Below, one piece after another: positions 1-10,767 of a stretch of 64,000 bases of DNA (its first letter is position 1; every line of letters begins with the position of its first letter). The translations under genes and the position numbers were made by a program. The stretch covers positions 1,302,001-1,366,000 of the forward strand of contig MOWL01000023.1 in the NCBI GenBank assembly GCA_002110485.1, read 5' to 3'. The notes beneath the pieces are model-generated. The model was not told where the DNA came from, ran no database searches, and was given only the letters and a program-made list of their open reading frames with translations. Origin of the DNA: Emergomyces orientalis (lineage: Eukaryota > Ascomycota > Eurotiomycetes > Onygenales > Ajellomycetaceae).

Positions 1-7
1 ACCTTGG

Positions 8-475
8 CTAAATACAGGAATGATATCCACAATGAGCCTCTGTATATTCTTCAACGCGTTTTTGGGTGGACTCACTGGATGCCATGCTGATTGCACTAAG
101 AACATTCCCCCAGTTGGCCATAACGCATGCCACAGCTGATCGACACCAATGGTTAGCTTTTTTTTTTTTTTTTTGCATGCGCTGGAGGATATCTTTAGTC
201 CTCCCAGAGTAAAATGGGGTTCCAGTGGATACGCATGCGAACCAACCTTCAGTCCCGTCTTTTAAAGTAGTTAATTTCTTTTCCAATTCTTCCATTTGCG
301 ATGCCAATGCGCCGCTCACATCGCGGAGTTGTCTGAGGTTTTCAAGCTCGAGTCTCTTTGATACTATTCGGGCTGCCAGAGGGGACGATTGTTGTGAGGA
401 TAAAGGGTGTACGGAGGACTGTCGCAGGGAAGAGGAAGTCCCCGTGGAAGGAAATACTGCCGTTGGCCTGGACAT
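8..475 (-). CDS. DAD2: DASH complex subunit Dad2
   Basis: Small subunit of the DASH/Dam1 ring, which couples kinetochores to spindle microtubules in the nucleus. Exon 1 is 475-247 and exon 2 is 135-8; the 111-nt intron (246-136, GTTGGT...CAG with a GCTAAC branch site) joins in frame to give 118 aa. After a Ser-rich N-terminus the core LAARIVSKRLELENLRQLRD, GALASQMEELEKKLTTLKDG and, across the splice, VMANWGNVLSAISMAS matches the Dad2 family as I know it. The ATG at 475 is the first in this frame and gives the usual N-terminus (MSRPT). The last ~17 residues resemble nothing I know, so a further 3' intron is possible. It is divergent from shugoshin, sharing a 455-bp upstream region. Confidence 0.88.
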   Translation of the reverse strand: MSRPTAVFPSTGTSSSLRQSSVHPLSSQQSSPLAARIVSKRLELENLRQLRDVSGALASQMEELEKKLTTLKDGTEGWFACVSTGTPFYSGRTKDILQRMQKKKKKANHWCRSAVACVMANWGNVLSAISMASSESTQKRVEEYTEAHCGYHSCI

Positions 476-930
476 CGCCTATCAACATGCTATTTGGAAG
501 CAATGTCAACGGACTTGGTTTGTTTGCTGCAATAAAAATTAAAAAAATGATGACGTTGAGCAAGAAAACGCGATAAAGTGATTATCAACACGTGACCTCT
601 CGCCAGACACGTGTTTTAGCTTCCACTCTAATGGGCAGCAACTAGGCTAACCTTTTCTGGCCAAATGTCAACAAAGCAGCTCCCTGTTGTTTTTGTCCCA
701 TCGCAACAGCAAACATCGAAAAACTATCCAACATTCCCAACGACCACGTCTAACCACGGCATAGGAACCCAAACCGACAGCTGGATTGCGTGATAAGAGT
801 TTTACAGCGGTTTATTTTCAGTTATTTAACTAACTACAGCCCTATAATTCATGTCCCAACCAGCTTTGTCCTATTCCACCCTTGTCATACCAGTTTTGCC
901 TAGACAATTCACCCTTCACAACCTGCCACT
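476..930. promoter_or_regulatory. Divergent DAD2/SGO1 promoter
   Basis: This 455-bp spacer between two divergent start codons must hold both promoters. Two CACGTG palindromes lie at 589-594 and 608-613, an ACGCG core (as in MBF/MCB sites) at 568-572, and a TGACGT at 551-556. All three cluster within ~65 bp on the DAD2 side. The motifs are visible; their use in cell-cycle control is inferred from the functions of the two genes. Confidence 0.5.
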
Positions 931-3278
931 ATGGCGAGGTTAAATGACTTCCCCGCTGCAGCAGAATCCGTCGAATCCTGTATGTCGAATTTCTTAGGTT
1001 TATGAGTTTCCAGAGAGGCCCCACTGACTCGGGAACCGTTACTAGTGAAACGTCGGTTCATAAGGCAAAATCGTGAAATTGCCCGTGCGAATTCTATGCA
1101 GTCCCTCCGCATACGCACTCTAGAATCCGAAGTCTCTCGCCTTCTTGCGGAAAATGTTGCCCTCCGTGAAGAAATTATCGCTGCGAATCAAGAGCTTGAA
1201 AATTTTCAACATAATGGGCGATTGGGCAGCGAGATCGACAACCTAAAATCAAAACTTGATGCAAAGCTGGTTGAATTTGGAAGCTTGATAGCAGACTTGG
1301 GCTCATTGCCTCGGAGAAGGGGTCTGGCTGCGAAGCCAAAGCAAAGACCTATTGATGGAGGGTTCCAAGTTTCTCCAGAAGCGGCTCGCCGGAGGTCTTT
1401 AATGAAGGCCGCTCGAGAGACGACGGATGAGGGCCGACTTCCTGCTATTGTGGAGGACAAATTTTACCCGAGATTAACTCTAGAGTAAGGAGATACTATG
1501 TTTTTGACCTTCGTTCGCAATGTAATTTTGCTAACAAAATTGACAGAAGCGAGGATTTTGCCGAACTAGTGAGCAGTGAGCGTGGAGAAAACGGTTCGCC
1601 TGAAACATCTTGCACCCCAATTCCACAACCAACAATGCCAAAGATCGTGGACTCTTCCGCGGATGAAGAGCCTTCGATGATTTTCAGGGCTAGCGAAAAT
1701 TCAATCCAACCCTCACCGTCCATTTCGAACTTGGGAGCGAGGAGAAGGAAGAGGGATAGTTCTTTGTTAAATAGTACCCCCCGGAGTACCGCAATGGAAA
1801 GCAAGGAGCAAGAATTTGTGCCGGTACATATTTCAAAATCTGGATCCAAGCGCAAGCTTAGCGTACGGGACGATGAGGACTTGACGTCGCAAGGCTTCAA
1901 TGATCATGATGATTTCCAATACACTCGGTTAGCTGGATCATCGAGCTTCGCCTCAAGAGACCCCGGTGTAGAACCAGAGGGCACACCAACAAAAGCCAAC
2001 GCGGACAAATCAGAGAGTCAGCGAATGGAAAAAACCACTGTTCGTCGTGCTCTAGGGCCGAGTATGTGTCTTCCTCCACTCTTTCTTTCTACAATTAAGC
2101 TAATATGTTCGTTCACAGAGAGTACAAATATCAAACAAAGATCCTCTTCCCCTACGAAAAAGAACTCTGGGGCTGGAGATTGGGAAAAGGAGATCCCGAA
2201 GCCTAATCCTAAACCACCGAAGAATAGAAATCACGATGCCATTGATAAATCAACTCGAGCAGTACCCATTTCTGCCATCAAACAGAAGAAACAGAGTGTT
2301 GTGGATATTAATCTATTGCCGGAGCAGCATCCCATCGAGGAAATCAAGGACACTGACCCCGGACTTTCTGCTGAACGGAATATTGCTTCTTTCACTTCTG
2401 CAGATTCTTCAGAAACTCATGTAGAAACCAGAGATACACCACCACTACCCATGTCTGGGATGAGCCGTCCCTCCCGCCGGTCCCGTGGTTCTATAAGCTA
2501 CGCAGAGCCAAATCTTAGAGATAAAATGCGACGACCTACAAAGGAGCTCGTAGATGCTGTTAGTGGTGACGCTCGGTTCCGACGATCCTCGAAGTCTGAT
2601 CTCGACATGGCCAAGGAGAGGTGCAGTGAAGCAAACAGCCATGACTTCGACATATCTTCAATGGGCTATAATGATTCATGTCCTAGTTCCCTGGGAGGAA
2701 AAGACGAAAATTTGATGGAGTTACCATCTAATGTCCTGACCGACAGAAAACGCCAGACACTTCCATCAAACAAATTCGACTTTGTGTCTGCTCCAGAAAC
2801 GGGACCGTCGACATCAAGTGTGGCTATATCAACTCTTATGACGGGAAGCAAAAGGCGAAGCCATCGAGAGAGGGACATTTCTGCAAACTCAACCGACCGT
2901 GAACAAGATGGCTTCCCCGGTAATAGCTCGACTCGTACTTCTCGAAGACACTCCTCCAATCCCGCTACTATTGGAGCGAGCTCAAGATCACGTCGAAGCC
3001 AAAGTTCTACAATCCTCTCAAAAGAAAACGCTGCGGATGTCCAGGCTGTATTGGAAAAGGCAGGGATCAAAACGAACAGCAAACGAAATGACGATTACCA
3101 CCAACGTGTTTCCTCTTCTTCTTCTGCTTCTTCTTCCCCCTCTTCTTCCAATCCGCGAGCCGCGAAGGACGCTTCGGAATTCGATTATGATGCTTTTCTT
3201 GATGCGCAGGAAGGCGTGTCCGAGGTTAAGAGGGTACAGCGGCTTGCTGCGTCGAGGCGGCGGAGTATGATGCTCTGA
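931..3278 (+). CDS. SGO1: Shugoshin (centromeric cohesin protector)
   Basis: Shugoshin guards centromeric cohesin and recruits PP2A at the inner centromere. Exons 931-979, 1046-1484, 1547-2061 and 2119-3278 give 720 aa; introns are 66, 62 and 57 nt with canonical GTATGT/GTAAGG donors. Splicing exons 1 and 2 creates the family N-terminus MARLNDFPAAAESVESLKRR, followed by the coiled coil RRFIRQNREIARANSMQSLR (residues ~17-75). The basic C-terminal SGO box is at ~449-482 (SRRSRGSISYAEPNLRDKMR). The middle is long, Ser/Pro/Lys-rich and probably disordered, with a Ser-encoding CTT run near 3115-3150. The third intron is in frame, so retention would only insert 19 residues. This is the family's normal architecture in filamentous fungi. 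Confidence 0.9.
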
Positions 3279-4393
3279 AGAATACTTTTACATGACGATT
3301 ATATTGCTTTTCTTTTTTCTTTTTCTTTTTTTTCCCTAGATTTGGATGGGAAACGGGAACGGGACCTAGGATCTCGGGTCCAGGCCGTTCAAAAAACGAG
3401 TGGCCCAGGTTCTTCTTTTCTTTTATCTTGGTTGTTGTTCCATGCAGTTTATAATACCCACTATGGCCAGGATTGCCCCCTTTTTGCTGCTGCATCATTC
3501 TTTAATGTTAGATGACTCCTTTGGGCATTTTCTCCTCTTTTCCTTCTCCTTTTTCCATTAGGGTGCACTTTTCCCTTGGGCGATAAAAAAGTCAGGACAA
3601 AATTGAAGTGTCATTGAGTCCGGTAAGCATTATTTGAACAAAAGTTGCAAGAAAGTACTTACTTCTTCTTTAGTTGGTATGAGGGCAATAAAACTTGGGA
3701 ACATGCTTGTTTCACTCTCTCAACAACAGTGCCAGAGCACCCCCTTGCACGTATGTGATATAATAAGCCTACCTTGCTAATATGTCTTCCTGGACACACT
3801 CCTCTCCGTCTAGTAGAAGACAAAGCATCGGAAAGGGAAAGGGACCCTGTACCGTCCAAAATGTCATTAAGCCAGAAGAAAGAAAAGAAAAGAAAAGAAA
3901 AGAAAGGGAATCTTTGATCGATCTCCCTTCATCAAAACTGGTATATATTCGTATTCCAACCGGTCCACTCTATTAGTGTACTATGCGATACAAAAAGGCA
4001 TTGTAACCCAGTGGAGGGGTTTTTTTAAAAAAATAAAATAAAATAAAAATACGAAAGGAGAAGGGAAAGGAGAAGGATACAAATAGATACTCCTGACCAA
4101 AAATCACGACGAAAACGCCATTTCCATACACTTTGTACGCCTGTATCTGCGCATGCTCGCCCGCATAAACGTCATCAACGCCCAACGTAATTCATTCGTC
4201 CCGTAAACGAAATCGTAAATACAAAAGCGCAGAAGGATCCGCCGGTCAATCATAGAAAAGGTGAATAAGAAGGATCAGGAGCAGGAGACAAATTATCTGT
4301 TCTATCAGAGAATAATTAATGCTCCCCCCCCAAAACAAGTCTCCCCTCCCCAGCTCCTTGTCCTTCTTTCAGTTTATTGTTTTATTGCTATTA
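3279..4393. other. Convergent intergenic SGO1/YPI1
   Basis: The 3' ends of SGO1 and YPI1 face each other across 1.1 kb. It holds T-rich and A-rich tracts and an AAAAG pentamer repeat at about 3880-3906. I see no coding signal. Confidence 0.6.
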
Positions 4394-5388
4394 TTATTCC
4401 TTCTTAAAATTACTCTTCGGCATGCGCTCATACGCATTCGGCCGCCGTCGACGATGTATCCGTATCCGCTTGCGCTTATTTATATCACCACCACTGCTCG
4501 CACAATCACCGTCCTTCTCCGACGAACCGTCGCAGCAACTGTCGCTACCCGTTCCACCATCACCGTCATCTCCCCCTTCCCGTTCTGAAGGTCCGTCATG
4601 CTGAGGGCTGCGCTGGTCAAGCTGCCTGTGGTAGTGACGATGGATACGATTAGCAGGTACACGGCCATTGGCCATTCTGGCTTCGCCGGTGTCAACGTCA
4701 CTGTCGCCATCGCTGGGGTCAGAAGAGGAGTCTGACGAAGAAGATTCGGAGCTGCTTTCGCCGACGGGACGCGTTTTGTGGAAGATGCAGCAGACTAGAT
4801 GGGGGCGTTAGTGGTTGATCAATGGGCTGGTTGGTTGGTTCCCTGGCTGAGTTCATCGGAAAGAGGGGGGAGCCTGGGCCTTGAAAGATTACGGGGTTGC
4901 GGGTATATAGAGATATCCAAGTGTAGGGAGGGTAAGGAATGGAGGGAAAGAAAAGCATGCAACTGCAATTAGAAATAGCTCGAAGAACAGGAAAAGCTGC
5001 AGGTTTAAAGAAGGGGTTTTTATTTTTTATTTTTTTTAAGAGATAAATAAATAGATAGCAAACATAAAAAAATAATGTCCTTTGGAACAAAACTACACAA
5101 AACGAAACAATATGTCATTTACATACCTTTCGAACTCTTTCTCCCTAACCCCTCGTTGTCAACCACATCCTCCGCCCAACGTATACTCCTTCTACCAGCC
5201 TGACCTGTCCCCGTTTCCGTTTCCGCCTCAGTGTCCGCGTCAGCTCTTAACCTCAACCGACCCGTTATTCTAACCTGCTGTTCTTGATGTTGATGTCCGC
5301 CTGTTGTCTCCACCTGGGCAATTGTGCCAGTACTACTGGCTCCTCCAGTGCGAAGCCTTTGCGTCATTGCGCCTCTGTCTCTGGACAT
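4394..5388 (-). CDS. YPI1: Type 1 phosphatase regulator Ypi1 (inhibitor-3 family)
   Basis: Regulatory subunit of nuclear protein phosphatase 1 (Glc7), orthologous to animal inhibitor-3. Exon 1 (5388-5127) and exon 2 (4794-4394) give 220 aa. The family signature is rebuilt exactly across the splice: RRSIRWAEDVVDNEGLGRKS ends exon 1 and KVCCIFHKTRPVGES opens exon 2. The W in IRW belongs to the PP1-docking motif. The C-terminus ends in basic NKRKRIRIHRRRRPNAYERM, where PNAYERMPK is typical of the family. Acidic and Gly/Ser-rich stretches lie between. The intron is 332 nt, long for this window, with donor GTATGT and a CTAAC branch site 14 nt before the acceptor. A perfect GTCACGTGAC palindrome sits ~275 bp upstream of the ATG. 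Confidence 0.9.
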
Positions 5389-6630
5389 TGCGTGCCCTCT
5401 ATTCCTTAGCTTACTTCTCTTCTGTTTCTCACTGTCCCTGAGAGGAGTAAAAAAGGATTAGGTTGATTTAAGTTTGGAGAAAAGGTGCGTGGAGTGCGGG
5501 GACGTTTTTAATAATAATACGATTCACTTTGAAAAACGACGGGGCCGTGTTGGGAATGTGTTTCGGAATATTCCTTGCGCTGCTTGTTGGTGATTGAGTA
5601 AACAGAAGAGCGAAATGCGGGCGAGCGATGACATAACAGAGCTTGGGGGCAGAAGATACCAGTCACGTGACTTGCATGGAGCGGAGCCGAGTTTTGAATA
5701 GATAGATAGGGGGCTCGGGGATTCAATTTATATACTCAGATTATTAAAAATTCTCTTCTCTTTATCTGATTTTTTTTATTCTTTCAAAGGCTTTTTGTTA
5801 AAAAATGTAAAAACGTATCTAAATATTATTAAAGAAATTGTTTTGTGAATAATTGCAACAAAAATTATTCAAAACCAGCTAAACCCACCCAGCAGATGGA
5901 TTTTGTTTCACTACTTATTGATTTTTTATTTTTTTTTCGTTTATTTCGATTTTATTTTATTTTAAAATAGAGATATATTATTTAGATACTACAGTACCTT
6001 CCCGTGCGCGTTAACTCTCAAAAATATATATATCCGATTCTAATTCTGGTATTTTTGCCATTTTTACTTTTCGAGGTTCGATTATTATCTCATCCCCGCC
6101 CAACCTTCCTCCTTTTGTAACCTTGAAGAGAAATATATTGACAATTATCCTAGTACAGGTATCAGCACCAGCGAGTTGAGGTAACGGAGAAAGAAAATAC
6201 TACTACGGAGTCCCTTCCGAGATACCACAACAAAAACCCTGACCAAACTTCTCAACCCATCCATCCATCCACCCCGCAGGCCATGTATTGAGGGGGTTCC
6301 CTCTTACATTTTATGAGATTATTAAATAAATAAAAAATATAAGGAAAAAAAAGGAGAGGAAAAAAAAGGGATTTGGGAAGCAGGACAAAGAAAAAGGAAT
6401 AGCAACCACTATCAATCATCATGAAAAAAACGAGCTTTCAGGTTTTTTAGATTTCTGAAGTCCGGTATCTTAAAAAGTCAACAGCGGTACATTTCCCAGC
6501 CATCTAATTCGTTTTTCTTATCTACGTCCGCTGCCTGATGGTTAGAAGAGGAGGGGAAGGACGGGGGTGGAGAAGCTCTAGACTCCGCCGGTACACCCCT
6601 AGCAAATTCAGCCCGAAACTCTTCATCCAG
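5389..6630. other. YPI1 upstream / CRM1 downstream spacer
   Basis: A 1.24-kb spacer containing the YPI1 promoter and the CRM1 3' UTR. It is strongly A+T-rich from 5740 to 6500, has a CATC run near 6259-6272, and shows no protein-like reading frame. Confidence 0.6.
5662..5671. promoter_or_regulatory. E-box palindrome upstream of YPI1
   Basis: GTCACGTGAC is a perfect 10-bp palindrome around a CACGTG core, the kind of site bound by bHLH factors such as Cbf1. It lies ~275 bp above the YPI1 ATG. Its function is inferred. Confidence 0.35.
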
Positions 6631-9600
6631 TCACAACTCGTCCTCTTGATCCATCTCAGCCGGCTTCAACAGCCCACCAACTTTCATCAGCCGATCCCTT
6701 TCGGCAGCCTTGGCGTCCCGCAGTGCTTGCTCGCGCTCCTCAGCATACAACTCAGCGTTGTCGCCGGCAAATTCTTTCAGGGAGATCAAGAAGTCGCGGA
6801 GGTGTGTTTTGAATTTGTTGAAATCATCATTAAAACTGAAGAGACCGTCGACGAAATTACCGATTTGAGTTCTGTGTAGTCATATATGCTGTTAGGAACG
6901 GCCTATAGGGCGTAAACAAGAGAAGGTATTCAATGTATAAACTCTACTCACTTATTCAAATTCTGGAAGTATTCTTGCAGTTTAACGGTCAAATAATGTT
7001 TAACGACAACCTTATTAGTTCCCTCAGTTGTAATTTCCTCTGGAGGGCCTATGGACCCATCGGGGATCTTGTTGATTTCGACGAAGTAAAGCATGCGGGA
7101 GAGAAGCATAGCTTGGTTTTTGAATCCTACGACGCGATGGGGCCGGAAGAAAAAGGGGGCATATTAGCACTCCGCTCCACTAATTTTTGGAACCGAGGGC
7201 AAAAATTAACATACCAGCTTTATGACTACTATCAGTCAGAACGGCAAAGACATTCTTAAGAATAGTCAGGTAAAATCGTTTGAAGAAATGGCTCGATAGT
7301 TGCGGGTCCGTTTCAGCCATGTTGTTCACCAACTCGAGGAATATTGTCAAGCCGGTATTTTCCACTTCTCTGTCATCGTGCTTGCTCGCCTTCTCGACCG
7401 ATTCGATCACGTACTTGAATTGATTATCATTTAGTCGTACGAGGGAGGGGAAACAGTAAAGATTGATGGCCTGCAGGAGCTTGAAGTGCTCCACATAGTG
7501 TTCGGGATATTTGTGGGGATCCGCGTCTAACATTGCTTGCGTACATGCGAATACACATTCCATGATAAGTGGAACTTTGTCGTCCATTAGGTTCTGTCGC
7601 ATTGTTAGCCCGGTTACAAAAGGGAATTCCCCCTCCCCCGGCGAAAGACATTAGCAGCAGAGACTTACATGAAGTTTGTGGATGAGAGTCGTCATAACGC
7701 TGAGGACCTCAGCTTCCCGAGCATCCGGAACGTTGTTGTTGTAATCCACAAGGACAGCATCCAACAAGGGGGGTACCATGTTAGCATTAACCATTTCCAA
7801 ATCATCCGCTTTTTCCACGTAGGTGCCAATAAGCTTTAGGATTTCTTTCTTAATCGTCCGCAGACCCCGAACTTTGGGCATTTTCGTGGCGTTCTCTCCT
7901 AATGGGGAAAAGGAATTAATATCAAGTAAACCCGTTTCACATGCAAAAAGAGAAAGGGATCTCACCACCCCTAGCAACAGCATCGGATATAAGCGGACTG
8001 GTCGCCCGATACATATTGAGCATATCATGGTAGATACGGCCTATCTGTGAGTCAAAGTAACTCCCGATTGACGAACACGCGGCAACGTTCGTTTTCATAA
8101 TGTTACCAATGATCTTAATAGTCTCCGGGTCTTCCAAGATGGATGGATTTTGTGTGGCTTGTCTGATTATCTCATCCCAGGCCGCATTCGGCAACGCCAT
8201 GAGATTCTCAATCAGCCGATCCTGTAGGCTCTTCTGGCCCTGGGCCGAAATCATATAACCGCAGGCTTCGTAGAACGTATGGATTTGTTGTGGGGTGAGG
8301 TCGCAGGTGATTTTCTGCATAGTTCGGACGATTTCTTCGATGAACGGTTCGCTCTCACCAGGTTGAAGCGCGACGAAATGACGTTTGCATTTGTTGGCAA
8401 TTTTGATGAACGTATCGCACGCCATATCCTGGACACCTTTAAGATTTTCACGTAAGCCCCATTTTTTGCTTTCTTTTCTCGAGGTCAGGGGTTTAAATAC
8501 TAACCTTCATGTGTCTCGTGCATAAACTCGAACAACTTGTTCACTACCGTCTTCAAAAACTTCCAGTGCGCCTTCAAAAAACGCGGGTATTGTCCAACAA
8601 TATACATGATATTACTAGCCACAACAGCCTTATTGTCCTTGCCCCGTTTCATTTCCGTCAAGCCAAGCAGGTCTTTAATGACGGTGACGAGGAATCGTTT
8701 TTCCGTCTCTTCATTCATCGCGCCAGATATGGAACCAATCGCCCAGCACAGCGTATTACAGTTCGCCCACGACCATTCAGAGCCGTCGACTTGCTTGGCC
8801 AGTTTATCCGCCATAATATTTTCAGTATCCACCACGTCTAGATGGGTAAGATATACCAAACATTCCCTGGTGGTCTTGTAAAGCTGAATGGTGTCGCTCT
8901 CTTTAACAAACTCGCGCACGATTTCGCCCTCGTCGTTTTCCACGATTAGAACTTCCTCAGGCCGCACCATCTTCTCTATCATCACTACTCTCAGTTCCGA
9001 TAAAACCTCCTGGTATTTGTGTTTTCGGAGCGGGTAGTTGGCTAGGGTATTGGGATTCGGAGCCCCTCCATTCGAAAGGCCGCTGACCCCCATATTGACT
9101 AAGGGGTTGATATCTGTGATCGGAAGCTGTTGCATTTCCTCGTATAACTCTTGCACCAGTTTTGTCCAGTACTCGAGGCAGATCTTGAAAATTTCCCTGT
9201 CTTCGATTTTGCTAATACAGATAAGGTAAAAATGAGCACGGATGAGGACGTTGGAATCGGGAAGCTTTTCGAGGAGCTACAATATCGGGATGCGGTCAGC
9301 GATTGATTCACCAGAAAAAAACAGCGAGCGGGGATCTAAAAAGGGAATAAACCTTACATTTAAGTGAACGCTGAAGAAGTTGCAAAGGAAGAGGGTTAAA
9401 TTCAAAATAAACTCTTGTTCACGCGAATTGCTAGTCGCATAGGTTTGCTTAAGATCCATCGGTGAGGGGATCATTTCCGATACTTTCAGCAGCGTATTCG
9501 TAAACATTTGCACAAGTGTCTCGTCGAACAAGTATTGCGACCCAATTTGCACACTCCCAATCTCTGTTAGACACTTGAGCGTCAAATTCATGAAATCGGG

Positions 9601-10767
9601 CACCATCAAAAATCTCTCAAGTAGCTTGTTGATGATTTTCTGATCAAAAGCATATCCAAGTGGAATCCAATTCAGGAAGCGAAGCAATGTTTCTAACGTG
9701 GCTTTGATGAGGCTGCTCTGGTGTGCATCTGCCAGAATTTGGGAGAAGAGGTTGAAAATCAGGGGGAATTCATTGCACATTGCCGTCTTCAGGCGCTTCG
9801 CCTTTTCGGAGATCATCTGGTCTTGGGAGAAATCGAACACTTCCTCAGATAGCAGTCGGAAAATGGCCATGTTATTCTCGCAGACATAGAGATTGGCAGG
9901 AGATGCCTCTGTAATTTCTTTAATGAACTCCGGCCAGTTATCTGGCCAATCCTGTTTCAGTATGGATACCAGTACGAGATTGAGTTTGTTGAGGAAAGCT
10001 CTTTCATTCTTCAGTTTCTCTTCCGTATTCGAGTGCTCGATGATGCACTCGCAAATGAAATTCCGAATGCCTGTTCATGTAGATTAAGTATGGGGACAAC
10101 AACAGAGGCTGAGAAGAAAATGAAGAGGGCGGGGATGGCTACCTTGACGTTGCAAAGGCGGAAGGATATTCCATCTTGTCGTAATAAGGTCATCCAGCAC
10201 CTGTAAACCAAGGTCTATAACAAGGAATCAGCCCACAAATATCCCACATACGTATATATATTTTAGGGGCTGAACGAGCATATCCTTACATTTCGTGTAG
10301 ACATATCCGGATTGCTGAAGAATATCCGCTACCACGAGCCATGCATCGGGGTTTTGCTTGAACTGTAATTCCCCAAAAATTTGTCAGATAAAAAAATCGT
10401 CTTGCGAAACAACAAGGTAAACCGGGGGAGAGGCCAAGAAGAAGTGGCTGGTAGGGGGTAATCACCTCAGTCAAGGCATATTCGGCTTGTTTTTGCTGTA
10501 TAAGAGAGAAAAAGATCAGTTAAAATGCCACACTTTTTGGTTATGCTGCTGGGATGGGATTTTTTCTTTGCTTTCCCACCCTTTGTTTTCGGGGTGATTG
10601 TCTTTCCATTGTATTTTTATATCTGGACATGACCAAGATTTTTTTTTTAAAAAAAAGAAAAAAAAATAGATATGAATAACAAAAAACATAATAACACTTA
10701 CAATATCACCTTTCCCCTCATAGAAGGCTCGGACCGTATTATCTAGCTCTGCGATTGAAAACGACAT
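6631..10767 (-). CDS. CRM1: Exportin-1 (Crm1) nuclear export receptor
   Basis: Karyopherin that exports NES-bearing proteins and RNPs with RanGTP. Eleven exons: 10767-10702, 10495-10466, 10362-10290, 10214-10143, 10070-9358, 9276-8505, 8436-7966, 7898-7669, 7593-7215, 7126-6952 and 6871-6631. All phases close, giving 1073 aa, the family's size. Recognised stretches include MSFSIAELDNTVRAFYEGKG (N-terminus), RGKDNKAVVASNIMYIVGQY (NES-groove region), HWKFLKTVVNKLFEFMHETH, and the acidic C-terminal tail ending MDQEDEL. The residue matching leptomycin-reactive human Cys528 is Thr525 (GLTEMKRG, codon 8658-8656). Exon 2 encodes only 10 residues. Introns run 67-206 nt and crowd at the 5' end. It lies tandem with YPI1. 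Confidence 0.96.

Noticed and set aside
8410..8436. Cys in the MACDTF motif of Crm1 taken as the leptomycin target
   Set aside because: Residue count shows it near position 582; the drug-reactive column is ~525, in the GLxE motif, where this protein has Thr.
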